The notes under the pieces: model-generated
The model's database searches: none
Told to the model about the DNA's origin: nothing
The model's input: only the letters and a program-made list of their open reading frames with translations
Assembly (NCBI RefSeq): GCF_938046015.1
Contig: NZ_CALIXW010000038.1
Location: 40,001-104,000, forward strand
Length of the DNA stretch: 64,000 bases
Direction of reading: 5' to 3'
From: an uncultured Porphyromonas sp.
GTDB taxonomy: Bacteria; Bacteroidota; Bacteroidia; Bacteroidales; Porphyromonadaceae
Shown: positions 36,187-44,969 of the stretch, one piece after another
Numbering within the stretch: position 1 is the first letter of the stretch
How the letters are laid out: each line of letters opens with the position of its first letter
Position numbers and translations under genes: made by a program

Positions 36187-38037
36187 CTAGCGGCGGGCTA
36201 GGTCGTCGTAGCTCGTCTGGAGCAGAGCACGGCCGCGGGCACGCCGCAGTTCGGCTCCAGCACCCGCCTCCTCGATGCACTGCCCCGTGGCGTTGTCCAC
36301 CACCGAGTAGCCCGTGCTGTCGATGTAGGCGAAGCCGTCATTGAAGGTATAGTAGGCGAAGGGGTAGCTATAGTTCGTCCCCAGTACATTGCGGCTAAAG
36401 GCAAAGCGCTCGGAGCTAAGGCCCAGCTGCCTGAGCAGCGTGGCCGCCAGATCGGTCTGCGTCATCAGTTGGCCGAAGCTCCGCGGCCCGCGCAGCGCTC
36501 CGCCCAGCCAGAGCATGGGGATGTGGTGCGTGGCGAGGCCGTGGCGCGATCCCGCATCCTCGGCACGATGGTAGCCGTGGTCGGCGACGCAGATGATGAG
36601 GAGGTCTTGCCACTCGGGGCGCTGCCTGAGGCGATCGACGAAGCGCCCCAGCTGGGCATCGAGGTAGGCGAAGGCGTTGCGCTCCTTGCCCTCTAGCCGC
36701 TGATAGGGCACATCCCAGGGCTCGTGGCTGCTTAGGGTCAGCAGGCCGATATGCCAGGGCTTGCCCTTCGGGCGGGAGACGATCTGCTGGTAGACATAGT
36801 CGAGGGTCGCCTCGTCATGCACGCCCCAGCTATTGCGTGGCAGCGAGCTAGAGAGCCCCGTGACGTCCGTCACACGCTGGTAGCCCGAGCCGAGGAGGTA
36901 GCCCTTGGTATTGGTGAAGTTGGCATCCCCGCCGTAGACGAAGTCCGTCGTATAGCCGACGCGCTGCAGCTCGGCCGCGATCCCCGGGAGGCTACGCAGC
37001 TGGGCGGGCATCTTCATCACCGAGTGGCGGGGGAAGCTCGGGTAGCCACTGAGCAGGCAGACCGTCCCGCGGTCAGTGCGGTAGCTATTGGCATAGCAGC
37101 GCTCGAAGCGTACGCCCTCACGCGCCAGACGGTCGAGCTGCGGCGAGACAGCCGCATCGCCCCCGAAGCTCCCGACGAAGCGCGCACCGAAGCTCTCCAT
37201 AATGATCAGCAGGATATTGGGGCGCTGCGTGCGCAGCAGCGTATCTCTAAGCGGGGCATCTGCCGCAGGGTAGAGCCCCGCCACGAGCCGCGCGCGCTCT
37301 TCTTCGCCGAAGGCATTGTACTCGGCATCAAGGTCCTCGACATGCGCCAGCGAGGAGGCGAAGCTAAAGACGGGATTGACGGCGGCATGGTTGAGCCACT
37401 GATCTTGGCTGAAGTAGACTTGGCCTACATTGCTCGTAGACTTGCCCAGCCCCCCGCGTATCGCTACGAAGGAGGGACCGAGTAGCAGCAGGTAGCCGAG
37501 GGCCAAGCGCCAAGGGCGCTGCCCCCGCAGCCAGCGCTCCGCACTGCAGCGCTGGAGGATCCAGTACAGCCCCAGCACTAAGGCGAGGTACAGGAACAGC
37601 GCTGCGAGGATGAAGCCCAGCGAGACGCTCGCCGCGGCCGCAGCGGGATGGTCGAGGTACTGGAAGATCGTCGCGTCGAGCTTGAAGCCCCAGTAGGGGT
37701 AGAGCCCCGCATCGACGAGGAGAAGCAGTGGAAGGAGGAGTGCGAGGAAAAGGTGATAGGGACGCAGCAGGCGCCTAGCCTCTATCTCAGGCCTCAGCAG
37801 CGAGCCCGCCACCAGCAGCAGCGGTAGCACGAGCAGGTAGCCCAGCACTGCCAGATCGAGGCTGAAGCCGTGCACGAGCACCTGCCCCACCGCGGCGAGC
37901 GATAGGGAGGAGGCGGGGGGACGGGTGTAGAGGAGGAAGGAGAGCTTCGCCAGAGCGAAGAGCCAAAGCAGCACGCTGCTGAGGCAGAGGAGATAGCGAA
38001 GGCGGGGGGAAATGCGGTGCAGCAGGCGATGAGGCAT
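36187..38037 (-). CDS. LTA-synthase-like membrane sulfatase/phosphoglycerol transferase
   Basis: A 616-residue protein with about five N-terminal membrane helices (roughly residues 14-190) and a large extracytoplasmic sulfatase-fold domain. Catalytic features: NILLIIMESFGARFVG (metal-binding Glu), SYRTDRGTVCLLSGYP (nucleophile Thr) and CVADHGYHR (metal-binding Asp/His). These match the LtaS/MdoB/OpgB family, which moves phosphoglycerol or phosphoethanolamine onto envelope lipids or glycans. Gram-negative Bacteroidota lack lipoteichoic acid, so another acceptor is likely. It follows a lipoprotein gene by 52 nt and shares its promoter. Confidence 0.9.
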   Translation of the reverse strand: MPHRLLHRISPRLRYLLCLSSVLLWLFALAKLSFLLYTRPPASSLSLAAVGQVLVHGFSLDLAVLGYLLVLPLLLVAGSLLRPEIEARRLLRPYHLFLALLLPLLLLVDAGLYPYWGFKLDATIFQYLDHPAAAAASVSLGFILAALFLYLALVLGLYWILQRCSAERWLRGQRPWRLALGYLLLLGPSFVAIRGGLGKSTSNVGQVYFSQDQWLNHAAVNPVFSFASSLAHVEDLDAEYNAFGEEERARLVAGLYPAADAPLRDTLLRTQRPNILLIIMESFGARFVGSFGGDAAVSPQLDRLAREGVRFERCYANSYRTDRGTVCLLSGYPSFPRHSVMKMPAQLRSLPGIAAELQRVGYTTDFVYGGDANFTNTKGYLLGSGYQRVTDVTGLSSSLPRNSWGVHDEATLDYVYQQIVSRPKGKPWHIGLLTLSSHEPWDVPYQRLEGKERNAFAYLDAQLGRFVDRLRQRPEWQDLLIICVADHGYHRAEDAGSRHGLATHHIPMLWLGGALRGPRSFGQLMTQTDLAATLLRQLGLSSERFAFSRNVLGTNYSYPFAYYTFNDGFAYIDSTGYSVVDNATGQCIEEAGAGAELRRARGRALLQTSYDDLARR

Positions 38038-38089
38038 GGCAGCGGGGATAGGGGGGCGGGCGCCTCGACGGCGCGCGCGAGACTGGGGA

Positions 38090-39034
38090 CTAGTGCTTGG
38101 AGGGCGACTTCGACTTAGGCAGCGGCGTGACGGGACTTAGCTGCCCATCGGGGCGGTAGAGACGATAGCGCATGACGAAGCCCTCGGGCACGTAGATCTG
38201 CAGGCCACTGCCCGCCCAGCGCAGTACGATGAGGCCCGTATGGCGGATGAGCTTCTCCGTGAGCGTACCGTCGGGGCAGCCCATGCGCGTGGACATCGTC
38301 GACCCATCGGAGAGGAAGGTATAGCTGAGGTGATCGGGCGTGCCGTCGCGCTCCAGCTCGAAGCGTCCGCGCAGCAGATGGATGTTGCAGTCCACCTTCA
38401 TCCGCTTGCTCGGGATGAGCTCGATATAGTACTCCTCGGGGTCATCCTCGTGGCGGGGACTTGGGGCGGTGAACTCATAGGCGCGGTAGCCCTCCTTGGG
38501 AGCGCGGCGCTCCAGTTCGGCCGAGGGCTTGAGCTCCGTGGCGGCACCGACGGCCTTCCAGTATCGGAGGCCTATGGCGACGGAGTCGCGGGGCTCGAGG
38601 ACGAGCTGCTGGTTGCCCAAGAGGGGCAGCAGCAGCGGCTCGCCTAGGGCGTATCGGCGGAAGGTCTCGGGGGCATTGGGGCGCAGCGCGCAGGAGATCG
38701 GCTGGCTGGCACCCTCGTAGCTGTAGTGATTGAGCCCCTGCCAGGGGTCGCTGGAGACGAGGCGCCCCTCGAGGCGATAGAGGCCAGCGGGATGCTCGTT
38801 GCGCACCAGTGGAATGAGCTCGAGGCGGTAGTCATCCTTGGGCGAGAGGTCACGCAGGCGCACCAGGTGCATCCCTTCGGGCAGCGCGGCCCTAGGCTCG
38901 TCATAGCTAAGCTTCTGCTCGGGGATGGAGTCGAGCTTATCCTCCTGCCCCTCGCGAGTCGTGCGGCAGCTGCCCGCCACGATGAGCAGGAGCGCCATCA
39001 GCGTCAGCACAAGCGGCTGTGATCTATAGTCCAT
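38090..39034 (-). CDS. Lipoprotein of unknown function
   Basis: Not recognised. A 314-residue protein with a lipoprotein signal (VAGSC, Cys23) followed by an acidic linker and a predominantly beta pattern of charged and aromatic residues. No catalytic motif was seen. It is the first gene of a unit with the LTA-synthase-like enzyme, which suggests a role in the same envelope process. Confidence 0.7.
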   Translation of the reverse strand: MDYRSQPLVLTLMALLLIVAGSCRTTREGQEDKLDSIPEQKLSYDEPRAALPEGMHLVRLRDLSPKDDYRLELIPLVRNEHPAGLYRLEGRLVSSDPWQGLNHYSYEGASQPISCALRPNAPETFRRYALGEPLLLPLLGNQQLVLEPRDSVAIGLRYWKAVGAATELKPSAELERRAPKEGYRAYEFTAPSPRHEDDPEEYYIELIPSKRMKVDCNIHLLRGRFELERDGTPDHLSYTFLSDGSTMSTRMGCPDGTLTEKLIRHTGLIVLRWAGSGLQIYVPEGFVMRYRLYRPDGQLSPVTPLPKSKSPSKH

Positions 39035-39064
39035 AGTCTAGCGTGATCAATCGATTGGGTAGGG

Positions 39065-39072
39065 CAAAGATA
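39065..39072 (-). promoter_or_regulatory. -7 box for the lipoprotein/LTA-synthase-like unit
   Basis: Minus-strand TATCTTTG 31 nt upstream of the lipoprotein ATG and just downstream of the spt terminator. Confidence 0.65.
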
Positions 39073-39079
39073 GATAAAA

Positions 39080-39120
39080 GCCCGAGTACTCCCTCCTGTG
39101 ATAGTGGGGAGTACTCGGGC
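39080..39120 (-). terminator. Terminator of the serine palmitoyltransferase gene
   Basis: 14-bp perfect arms (39080-39093 and 39107-39120); on the minus strand the stem is followed by TTTT. It separates spt from the lipoprotein unit. Confidence 0.85.
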
Positions 39121-39164
39121 CGGGGAGCCTCTAGGCCTTGGCTAAGCTCGGGCGAGCCTAGCCT

Positions 39165-40364
39165 CTAGGCCTGTGGGTGAAGGGGGATATCGAGGCGGCG
39201 GAAGACGGCCGTGATCTTCTCGATCGCGGTGTCGAGCTGCTCGTAGGTGTGCGTGGCCATCAGCGAGAAGCGGATCAGCGTATCCTCGGGAGCGACGGCA
39301 GGCGCCACTACGGGATTGACGAAGACGCCCTCATGGAAGAGCTCAGCCGTCACGCGGAAGGTCTTCTCATTGTCACGTACGAAGAGGGGGATGATCGGCG
39401 TGGACGTGTTCCCGATCTCGAAGCCCCGCTTGCGGAACTTCTCTAGGCAGTAGCGCGTCTTCTCCTGCAGCGCCTCGACACGCTCTGGCTCACGCAGCAT
39501 GATCTCCAGACTCTTGCCTACGGCTGCCGTCGCAGCAGGCGTACAGCTTGCGCTGAAGATATAGGAGCGGGCGTGGTGACGGATGTAGTTGATCGTCGTC
39601 TTGCTGCCGGCGATGAAGCCACCGATAGCTGCGAAGCTCTTACTGAAGGTACCCATGATGAGGTCTACCTTGTCCGTCAGGCCGAAGTGATTGCAGACGC
39701 CACGACCGTGGTCGCCCATGACGCCGAAGCCGTGGGCCTCATCGACCATGACTGAGGCCTTGTACTGCTCCGCCAGGCGGCAGATCTCGGGCAGGTTGCA
39801 CAGGTCACCCTCCATAGAGAAGACCCCGTCGACGACGATGAGCTTGATACGCTCGGGGTCGCACTGCTGCAGGCGGCGCTCCAGGGCGGCCATATCGTTG
39901 TGCTTGTAGCGAAGGCTCTTGGCGGGCGACAGACGAATGCCCTCGATGATGGAGGCATGGTTCAGTGAGTCCCAGATGATGTAGTCCTCGCGACCGAGGA
40001 GACAGGAGATGACCCCGAGGTTCACCTGGAAGCCAGTCGAGAAGATGATAGCATCTTCCTTGCCGGCGAACTCTGCCAGACGCTTCTCCAGGGCGATATG
40101 GCTGTCCAGCGTCCCATTGAGGAAGCGGCTGCCTGCACAGCCTGTCCCGTACTTCTCCACAGCCTCGCGGGCTGCGGCCTTCACCTCGGGATGGTTGGTC
40201 AGACCGAGGTAGGAGTTGGATCCGAACATAAGTACCTTCTTACCGTCAATGATGACCTCGGTATCCTGCTCGCTCTCTATCTTGCGAAAGTAGGGGTATA
40301 TCCCTGCAGCCTGAGCCTTCTGTGGCTCCGTATAGCTGGATAGTTTCTGCTCTAGTAGATTCAT
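39165..40364 (-). CDS. spt: Serine palmitoyltransferase (alpha-oxoamine synthase family)
   Basis: Condenses serine with palmitoyl-CoA to start sphingolipid synthesis, a trait of Porphyromonas and Bacteroides. The 399-residue PLP enzyme shows His136 (SLNHASII), Asp208 (MVDEAHGFG) and the PLP lysine Lys242 (GTFSKSFAAIGGF). Sequence pattern fits the serine palmitoyltransferase branch better than KBL (glycine C-acetyltransferase) or BioF, but the exact acyl substrate is inferred. Single-gene unit with its own terminator and promoter. Confidence 0.9.
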   Translation of the reverse strand: MNLLEQKLSSYTEPQKAQAAGIYPYFRKIESEQDTEVIIDGKKVLMFGSNSYLGLTNHPEVKAAAREAVEKYGTGCAGSRFLNGTLDSHIALEKRLAEFAGKEDAIIFSTGFQVNLGVISCLLGREDYIIWDSLNHASIIEGIRLSPAKSLRYKHNDMAALERRLQQCDPERIKLIVVDGVFSMEGDLCNLPEICRLAEQYKASVMVDEAHGFGVMGDHGRGVCNHFGLTDKVDLIMGTFSKSFAAIGGFIAGSKTTINYIRHHARSYIFSASCTPAATAAVGKSLEIMLREPERVEALQEKTRYCLEKFRKRGFEIGNTSTPIIPLFVRDNEKTFRVTAELFHEGVFVNPVVAPAVAPEDTLIRFSLMATHTYEQLDTAIEKITAVFRRLDIPLHPQA

Positions 40365-40534
40365 TCTATAGCTCCGGATAGCCCGGCTGCCACGGCCTCT
40401 CGGACCAGCAGCACAGCGGACTAGCAGCGGGGCAGCCTCATGCTCTAGGTGGCTGCGCAGCGCGTGCTTTGTTAATCACTTTTGGTGCGGCACCCAGCGG
40501 ACGTACCCGCTGGAGCCACTTCATAAAATACGGA

Positions 40535-40542
40535 CAAAAGTA
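40535..40542 (-). promoter_or_regulatory. -7 box for spt
   Basis: Minus-strand TACTTTTG about 171 nt upstream of the spt ATG, in an AT-rich stretch. The 217-nt gap between spt and the U32 gene holds no other recognised feature. Confidence 0.5.
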
Positions 40543-40581
40543 CACAAAATTGAGGAAAATGAGTCCCTCACCCTCACTTTG

Positions 40582-41832
40582 CTACTGCTTGACCGTCCTG
40601 TCACTGAAGATGTAGACGCGGTCCCCAGGGCGTACCTTATCGGGCACAGCGATGGAGCAGACCTGCCCCTTCTCGGCGCGCTCTACGGGCTCCATATCCA
40701 CGCGCAGCTCCTCGACGGTGAAGCGCACAAGGCCCGTCGTAGGCCCTGTGATCAGCAGCTCATCGCCGACCTGGATCGCACCACTCTCCACGGCGAACTC
40801 TCCGACGCCGATCTTGGAGAAGTACTTATTGGTCTTCGCCACGTAGACCTTCTGCTTCGTCGCCGACGAGCCATAGGACGAAGTCCATTCCCCGAGGCGC
40901 TGCCCCAGGTAGTAGCCGTTCCAGAAGCCGCGGTTGAAGACCTGCCCCAGGTGCTCATCCCACTTGGCTACGCGCTCCTCGCTGAAGGTACCCGCGCAGT
41001 AGGCATCCACCGCCTCGCGATAGGAGCGCACGACGGCGTCGACGTACTCGGGGCCACGCGCACGCCCCTCGATCTTGAGGACGCGCACGCCCGAGTCCAG
41101 CATCTTGTTGAGGAAGTGGATCGTCTTGAGGTCCTTGGGGGACATGATATACTGGTTGTCTATCTCGAGCTCGATACCCGTCTCCTTATCCTTGACCTCG
41201 TAGGAGCGGCGGCAGATCTGCGAGCAGCTCCCGCGGTTGGCACTCTTGCCCTGCTCGTGCAGGCTTAGGTAACACTTACCCGAGACGGCCATGCAGAGCG
41301 CGCCGTGGGCGAACATCTCGATACGAATCGGTGCGCCTCCAGGCCCTAAGATGGGCTCCTCGATGATGGCGCGGTGAATGGCAGCCACCTGATCCATATT
41401 GAGCTCGCGCGCTAGGACGACGACGTCGGCGAACTGGGCGTAGAAGCGCAGCGCCTCGACGTTGGTGATATTGAGCTGCGTGGAGAGATGCACCTCTACA
41501 CCTATACTACGCGCGTAGAGCATCGGGGCCACGTCGGCGGCGATGATGCTGGAGACCTGAGCCTCCTTGGCTGCGTCGATGATCTGGCGCATGAGCTCCA
41601 GGTCCTCGTCATATATGATGGTATTGACCGTGAGGTAGCTTTTGACACCGTGCTCACGGCAGATGGCTGCGATCTTGTGGAGGTCTTCGGTGGTGAAGTT
41701 ATTGGCGCTCTTGGAGCGCATATTGAGCCCTTCGATACCGAAGTATACCGAGTCAGCGCCCGCACCTATGGCCGCCATGAGCGACTCATAGCTGCCGACG
41801 GGCGCCATGATTTCATATTCGTTTCTGTTCAT
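40582..41832 (-). CDS. Peptidase U32 family protein (TrhP/RlhA-like)
   Basis: A 416-residue protein starting MNRNEYEIMAPVGSYESLM. The family signature EMFAHGALCMAVSGKCYLS and the cysteines of NRGSCSQICRRSY suggest an iron-sulfur cluster. Though named peptidases, family members of this type hydroxylate tRNA U34 (TrhP) or 23S rRNA (RlhA); either is possible here. Start 41832 was chosen because the -7 box at 41857-41864 lies just upstream, which excludes a longer frame from 41904. Confidence 0.9.
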   Translation of the reverse strand: MNRNEYEIMAPVGSYESLMAAIGAGADSVYFGIEGLNMRSKSANNFTTEDLHKIAAICREHGVKSYLTVNTIIYDEDLELMRQIIDAAKEAQVSSIIAADVAPMLYARSIGVEVHLSTQLNITNVEALRFYAQFADVVVLARELNMDQVAAIHRAIIEEPILGPGGAPIRIEMFAHGALCMAVSGKCYLSLHEQGKSANRGSCSQICRRSYEVKDKETGIELEIDNQYIMSPKDLKTIHFLNKMLDSGVRVLKIEGRARGPEYVDAVVRSYREAVDAYCAGTFSEERVAKWDEHLGQVFNRGFWNGYYLGQRLGEWTSSYGSSATKQKVYVAKTNKYFSKIGVGEFAVESGAIQVGDELLITGPTTGLVRFTVEELRVDMEPVERAEKGQVCSIAVPDKVRPGDRVYIFSDRTVKQ

Positions 41833-41856
41833 TCTGTCTGTGGGAAAGTCGAGTTG

Positions 41857-41864
41857 CAAAGATA
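41857..41864 (-). promoter_or_regulatory. -7 box for the U32 gene
   Basis: Minus-strand TATCTTTG 25 nt upstream of the U32 ATG. Confidence 0.6.
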
Positions 41865-42192
41865 AGACAATGCGCGCACTCCCCCATCCTCCGCCTCCTC
41901 CCAAGCATAGCTTCTAGGCCTACTTGTCCCATGGCACCAGCAAAGCACTACACAATAGAAGAAGGCCCATCAAGCGTAAAAGCACTGGCCGGCTGTACCT
42001 CTAGGAGTAAGCTCTCGAGCACAACAAGCTGCGTGCTAATTAGCCTCGCATCACACGGAGACTCGTGTGATCAAGACTATAAAGGCGCCTGACAAGCCAA
42101 GGCCTCCACAGCCCCTCTCCTCCGTCCTCCCCTACCTAACAGCGCTCTGAGGAATAAGCAGTTACGCAGCCACAGCCTAAGGGGGGAAGCTC

Positions 42193-42254
42193 CTGAAGGA
42201 TATCCGTCAGCCTTCTGAGGGGCGTCCGTGGGTACCGCGACTGATATCGCCCAG
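42193..42254. repeat. Palindrome array H (3 units)
   Basis: Units at 42193-42210, 42215-42232 (divergent right arm) and 42237-42254. It lies in the gene-free stretch 41865-42570, which otherwise shows only a small ATCACACG hairpin near 42054-42073 and no supported gene. Confidence 0.8.
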
Positions 42255-42570
42255 CGCGCTCCGACACTACTGGGGCAGCAGCGCGAGCTAGCGGGGAGGA
42301 TACTTAAGGAGTAAGCGCGCCAGGAATGTCCCCGTGCAAAGCTCCCCGCCCCCCCTCAGCCTGGCCCCCTGCCCCTCAGCCCGCTAGCCAGTAAGCCTAG
42401 GCCAAACGCGCTAGGCGTCTCTCAGCTCAGACGCAACCGCCCTACGCCCAAGCCAAGCTCCGCCCTAGCCTCTCGCAGCTCCATGTGATCACCAAGGCCT
42501 CTCGCGGGCGCGTACCACTACAATGGTCGGGGGCAAGCTGCCGCGCTCCTGCCCACAAAGGAGTAAAGGG

Positions 42571-42613
42571 AAAAAAAACAAGAAGTCCGACCCTCCAGCG
42601 GAAGATCGGACTT
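42571..42613 (-). terminator. Terminator of the tRNA-Asp/tRNA-Pro unit
   Basis: Arms 42583-42590 and 42606-42613 pair over 8 bp; on the minus strand the stem is followed by a run of eight T (42578-42571). Confidence 0.85.
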
Positions 42614-42634
42614 ATGATGTCGCTTGTATGATCG

Positions 42635-42709
42635 TCGGGATACCAGGATTCGAACCTGGGACCCCCTGCTCCCAAAGCAGGTGCGCTAACCGGACTGCGC
42701 TACATCCCG
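42635..42709 (-). tRNA. tRNA-Pro (TGG anticodon)
   Basis: Acceptor arms CGGGATG/TATCCCG and the T-arm GGTTCGAATCC are clear. The anticodon loop is TTTGGGA within CTGC/GCAG arms, giving anticodon TGG. CCA is not encoded. Confidence 0.95.
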
Positions 42710-42745
42710 AGTTGTCCAGAGGAGCGCGTGCTCATCGCTGAGCGG

Positions 42746-42819
42746 CGGTATGGACGGGACTCGAACCCGCGACCCCCTGCGTGACAGGCAGGTATTCTAA
42801 CCAGCTGAACTACCACACC
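42746..42819 (-). tRNA. tRNA-Asp (GTC anticodon)
   Basis: Acceptor GGTGTGG pairs with CCATACC (one G-U). The anticodon loop CTGTCAC lies between CCTGC and GCAGG, giving GTC. Transcribed together with tRNA-Pro, 36 nt downstream. Confidence 0.95.
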
Positions 42820-42848
42820 TCGTGCGTATCGCTGCCTCTTGACGGCTG

Positions 42849-42879
42849 CAAAGATAGCACTAATTTTCTTTTTCGCAAA
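42849..42879 (-). promoter_or_regulatory. Promoter of the tRNA-Asp/tRNA-Pro unit
   Basis: Minus-strand TTTG (42879-42876) and TATCTTTG (42856-42849), spacer 19 nt, the canonical Bacteroidota layout, about 30 nt upstream of tRNA-Asp. Confidence 0.8.
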
Positions 42880-43059
42880 GCTACTCCCTCAGCCTCACCC
42901 CTCTAGCCCCTACTTCCCAAGACCCCTACCCTCCAAGCATTCCGCAGCTCCCCTACCCGCCCTAAGGGCCTTCAGAATAGCTTCCCCCGCACGTTGCCTT
43001 CCCCGCTCAGCTAGCTGAATCCCTAGCCCTAGCACCTCCCACTCCTAGGGGGCTCCTCG

Positions 43060-43141
43060 CTGACCGATATCCATCAGCACACCGAGGGACGCCTGTCAGA
43101 CGGCTGAGGGATAGCAGTCGCGGGGCTGAGGGATAAGGGGG
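43060..43141. repeat. Palindrome array I (3 full units and a partial fourth)
   Basis: Units at 43060-43077, 43082-43099 and 43104-43121, then a fourth from 43126 that ends in GATAAGGGGG, as in array F. It lies between divergent tRNA promoters. No gene was recognised in 42880-43300. Confidence 0.8.
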
Positions 43142-43324
43142 ACGAAGCCAAGGGCTTAGGCTGTGAAGCGGACTAAAGCAAGGAGGGAGGGAGGCACAAG
43201 GGTGGCGCAAGCGAATAGCCGGAGGGCAAAGCACTGTCCCAACACAGTGCTAGCAGTCATCTGCCAGCCTTACCCAGTCCATGCTCTCGCTAACGACTAG
43301 CTTGCGCTTTTGGCAATCTTTACG

Positions 43325-43332
43325 TATCTTTG
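43325..43332 (+). promoter_or_regulatory. -7 box for tRNA-Lys
   Basis: TATCTTTG on the plus strand about 55 nt upstream of tRNA-Lys, with TTG at 43302-43304 as a possible -33 element. Confidence 0.6.
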
Positions 43333-43386
43333 CCCTCGCAAGTTACGCCTACCCGGGAAGGGAAGGGCGGAGCTTGAATCAAGGTA

Positions 43387-43459
43387 GAACTAGTAGCTCA
43401 GTCGGTAGAGCACATCCCTTTTAAGGATGGGGTCCTGGGTTCGAACCCCAGCTGGTTCA
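43387..43459 (+). tRNA. tRNA-Lys (TTT anticodon)
   Basis: Acceptor GAACTAG/CTGGTTC, D-arm AGCTCAGTCGGTAGAGC, anticodon loop CTTTTAA giving TTT, and T-arm GGTTCGAACCC. CCA is not encoded. Confidence 0.95.
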
Positions 43460-43460
43460 C

Positions 43461-43509
43461 AAACGACAAAGGCCTCTAGGAGCGATGCTCCTAGAGGCCT
43501 TTGTCGTTT
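43461..43509 (+). terminator. Terminator of tRNA-Lys
   Basis: A perfect 23-bp stem (43461-43483 with 43487-43509) starts immediately after the tRNA 3' end and finishes with GTCGTTT. The following 43510-43691 stretch holds nothing recognised. Confidence 0.85.
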
Positions 43510-43691
43510 CCTATTGGATCGTGCGACAGTCCGCAGTGGAATGGTGGTGCGGCGTACTCGTAGGCTGGCTGCGTGCGGTGCGCAGGGGCGTCAGGATGCG
43601 CCTTATGGGGTGCGCGGCGCAGGAGGAAGGCAGGCCAGAGGCGGAACGTGGGTACCGCAGAGCGAGCCTTACGCAGCGAGAGGAGGGGCGG

Positions 43692-44567
43692 CTAGCCGAC
43701 GAGCTCGCGCTCGAGGCTCTCGACAAGGCTGGAGGCACCGATGCGGAAGAGCTCGTTGGTCAGCCACTCCTTGCCCAGCACGGCCTCGACGATGCAGTAG
43801 TACTTCACGGCGTCCTCGGGCGTGCGGATACCCCCGCTGAACTTCACCCCACGCAGCTGCCCGTACTTCTCGTGGTACTCGCGCAGCACCGAGCAGAGGA
43901 TGTAGGCGGCCACGAGGTCAGCCCCGGGGTATTCCTTGCCCGTGGAGGTCTTGAGGAAGTCCGCCCCAGCGAAGAGCGCCAAAATAGCGGCACGACGGAT
44001 GGCCTCGGGCTCGCGCAGAGCACCCGTCTCGAGGATGACCTTGAGGCGGGCATCGCGTGCCGTCGCCTTCTGCTCCTCGATCTCGGTCGCGGCCTCGCTG
44101 TAGTCCCCCGCGAGGAAGGCTCCGAGATTCAGCACGATGTCGATCTCGTCCGCGCCCGCTGCGATGGCCAGCGCAGTCTCAGCGATCTTGACCTCGATGA
44201 AGCTCTGGCTGGCGGGGAAGCAGCCACTGACGCAGGCTACCTGCACCGACTCATCGGTCAGGAGCTCGCGTACGGTCTTGACGAAGTTGGGGTAGACGCA
44301 GATGGCGGCGACGCTGGGGATGTCCTCCGTGCCCTCGAAGTCATTAACACGGCCTACCAGCTCGGCGACGCTGGCCTCGGTATCGCGTGCCGTGAGCGTC
44401 GTCAGGTCGATCGTGGAGTGGAGGAACTTCTTGACCTCGGCGCAGTTGTTGGTCTCGTAGCGCTCGCTGAGGATCTTGGCCACACGCTGCTCGATCTCGG
44501 CGAGCGTGAGGGCAGGGGCGAAGGCGTCGAAGGCCTCCTGATACTTGCTGTGATTGGTCTCTACCAT
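43692..44567 (-). CDS. deoC: Deoxyribose-phosphate aldolase
   Basis: Splits deoxyribose-5-phosphate into glyceraldehyde-3-phosphate and acetaldehyde during deoxynucleoside breakdown. 291 residues. Key residues: Lys176-type KVILETG motif, Schiff-base Lys206 in FLKTSTGK, and the GVKFSGGIRT lysine. Standalone gene here; a hairpin separates it from the upstream mazG unit. Confidence 0.96.
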   Translation of the reverse strand: MVETNHSKYQEAFDAFAPALTLAEIEQRVAKILSERYETNNCAEVKKFLHSTIDLTTLTARDTEASVAELVGRVNDFEGTEDIPSVAAICVYPNFVKTVRELLTDESVQVACVSGCFPASQSFIEVKIAETALAIAAGADEIDIVLNLGAFLAGDYSEAATEIEEQKATARDARLKVILETGALREPEAIRRAAILALFAGADFLKTSTGKEYPGADLVAAYILCSVLREYHEKYGQLRGVKFSGGIRTPEDAVKYYCIVEAVLGKEWLTNELFRIGASSLVESLERELVG

Positions 44568-44587
44568 AGTAATAGTTTAATGAATGT

Positions 44588-44623
44588 AGGGCAGCCACCG
44601 CCATATGTGCGGAGGGCTGCCCT
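44588..44623. terminator. Hairpin between mazG-like gene and deoC
   Basis: 9-bp perfect outer arms (44588-44596 and 44615-44623) plus inner pairing in a 60-nt gap. T-run is weak, so readthrough into deoC is possible. Confidence 0.5.
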
Positions 44624-44627
44624 TGTC

Positions 44628-44969
44628 TTATTCGCCCTTCTGGGGGCGTAGCTTAGGATTATCGTGGTGGCGTGTGGCGTCGCGCTGCGTCTTCTTCTCC
44701 AGATTGCGGGCGAAGGCCTCGGTGAGGTCCACCCCCGTCTGGTTTGCCAGGCACAGCACGACCCAGAGGACGTCGGCTAGTTCATCGCCGAGCTGGCGTC
44801 CCTCGTCGCTGGGCTTGGAGCTCTGATCGCCGTACTGGCGCGCCATGAGGCGAGCGACCTCCCCGACCTCCTCGGTGAGGATGGCCATATTGGTCAGCGG
44901 GGAGAAGTAGCGGACGCCGTACTCCTGGATCCAGGTGTCTACGGCGCGCTGTGCTTCCTCGAGGCTCAT
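44628..44969 (-). CDS. MazG-like nucleotide pyrophosphohydrolase
   Basis: A 113-residue single-domain all-helical protein. EEVGEVARL and LGDELADVLWVV supply the acidic metal-binding residues of MazG-type enzymes, which hydrolyse non-standard or excess NTPs to NMPs. Its ATG overlaps the stop of the DJ-1-like gene (44966-44969), which indicates coupling. Confidence 0.9.
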   Translation of the reverse strand: MSLEEAQRAVDTWIQEYGVRYFSPLTNMAILTEEVGEVARLMARQYGDQSSKPSDEGRQLGDELADVLWVVLCLANQTGVDLTEAFARNLEKKTQRDATRHHDNPKLRPQKGE

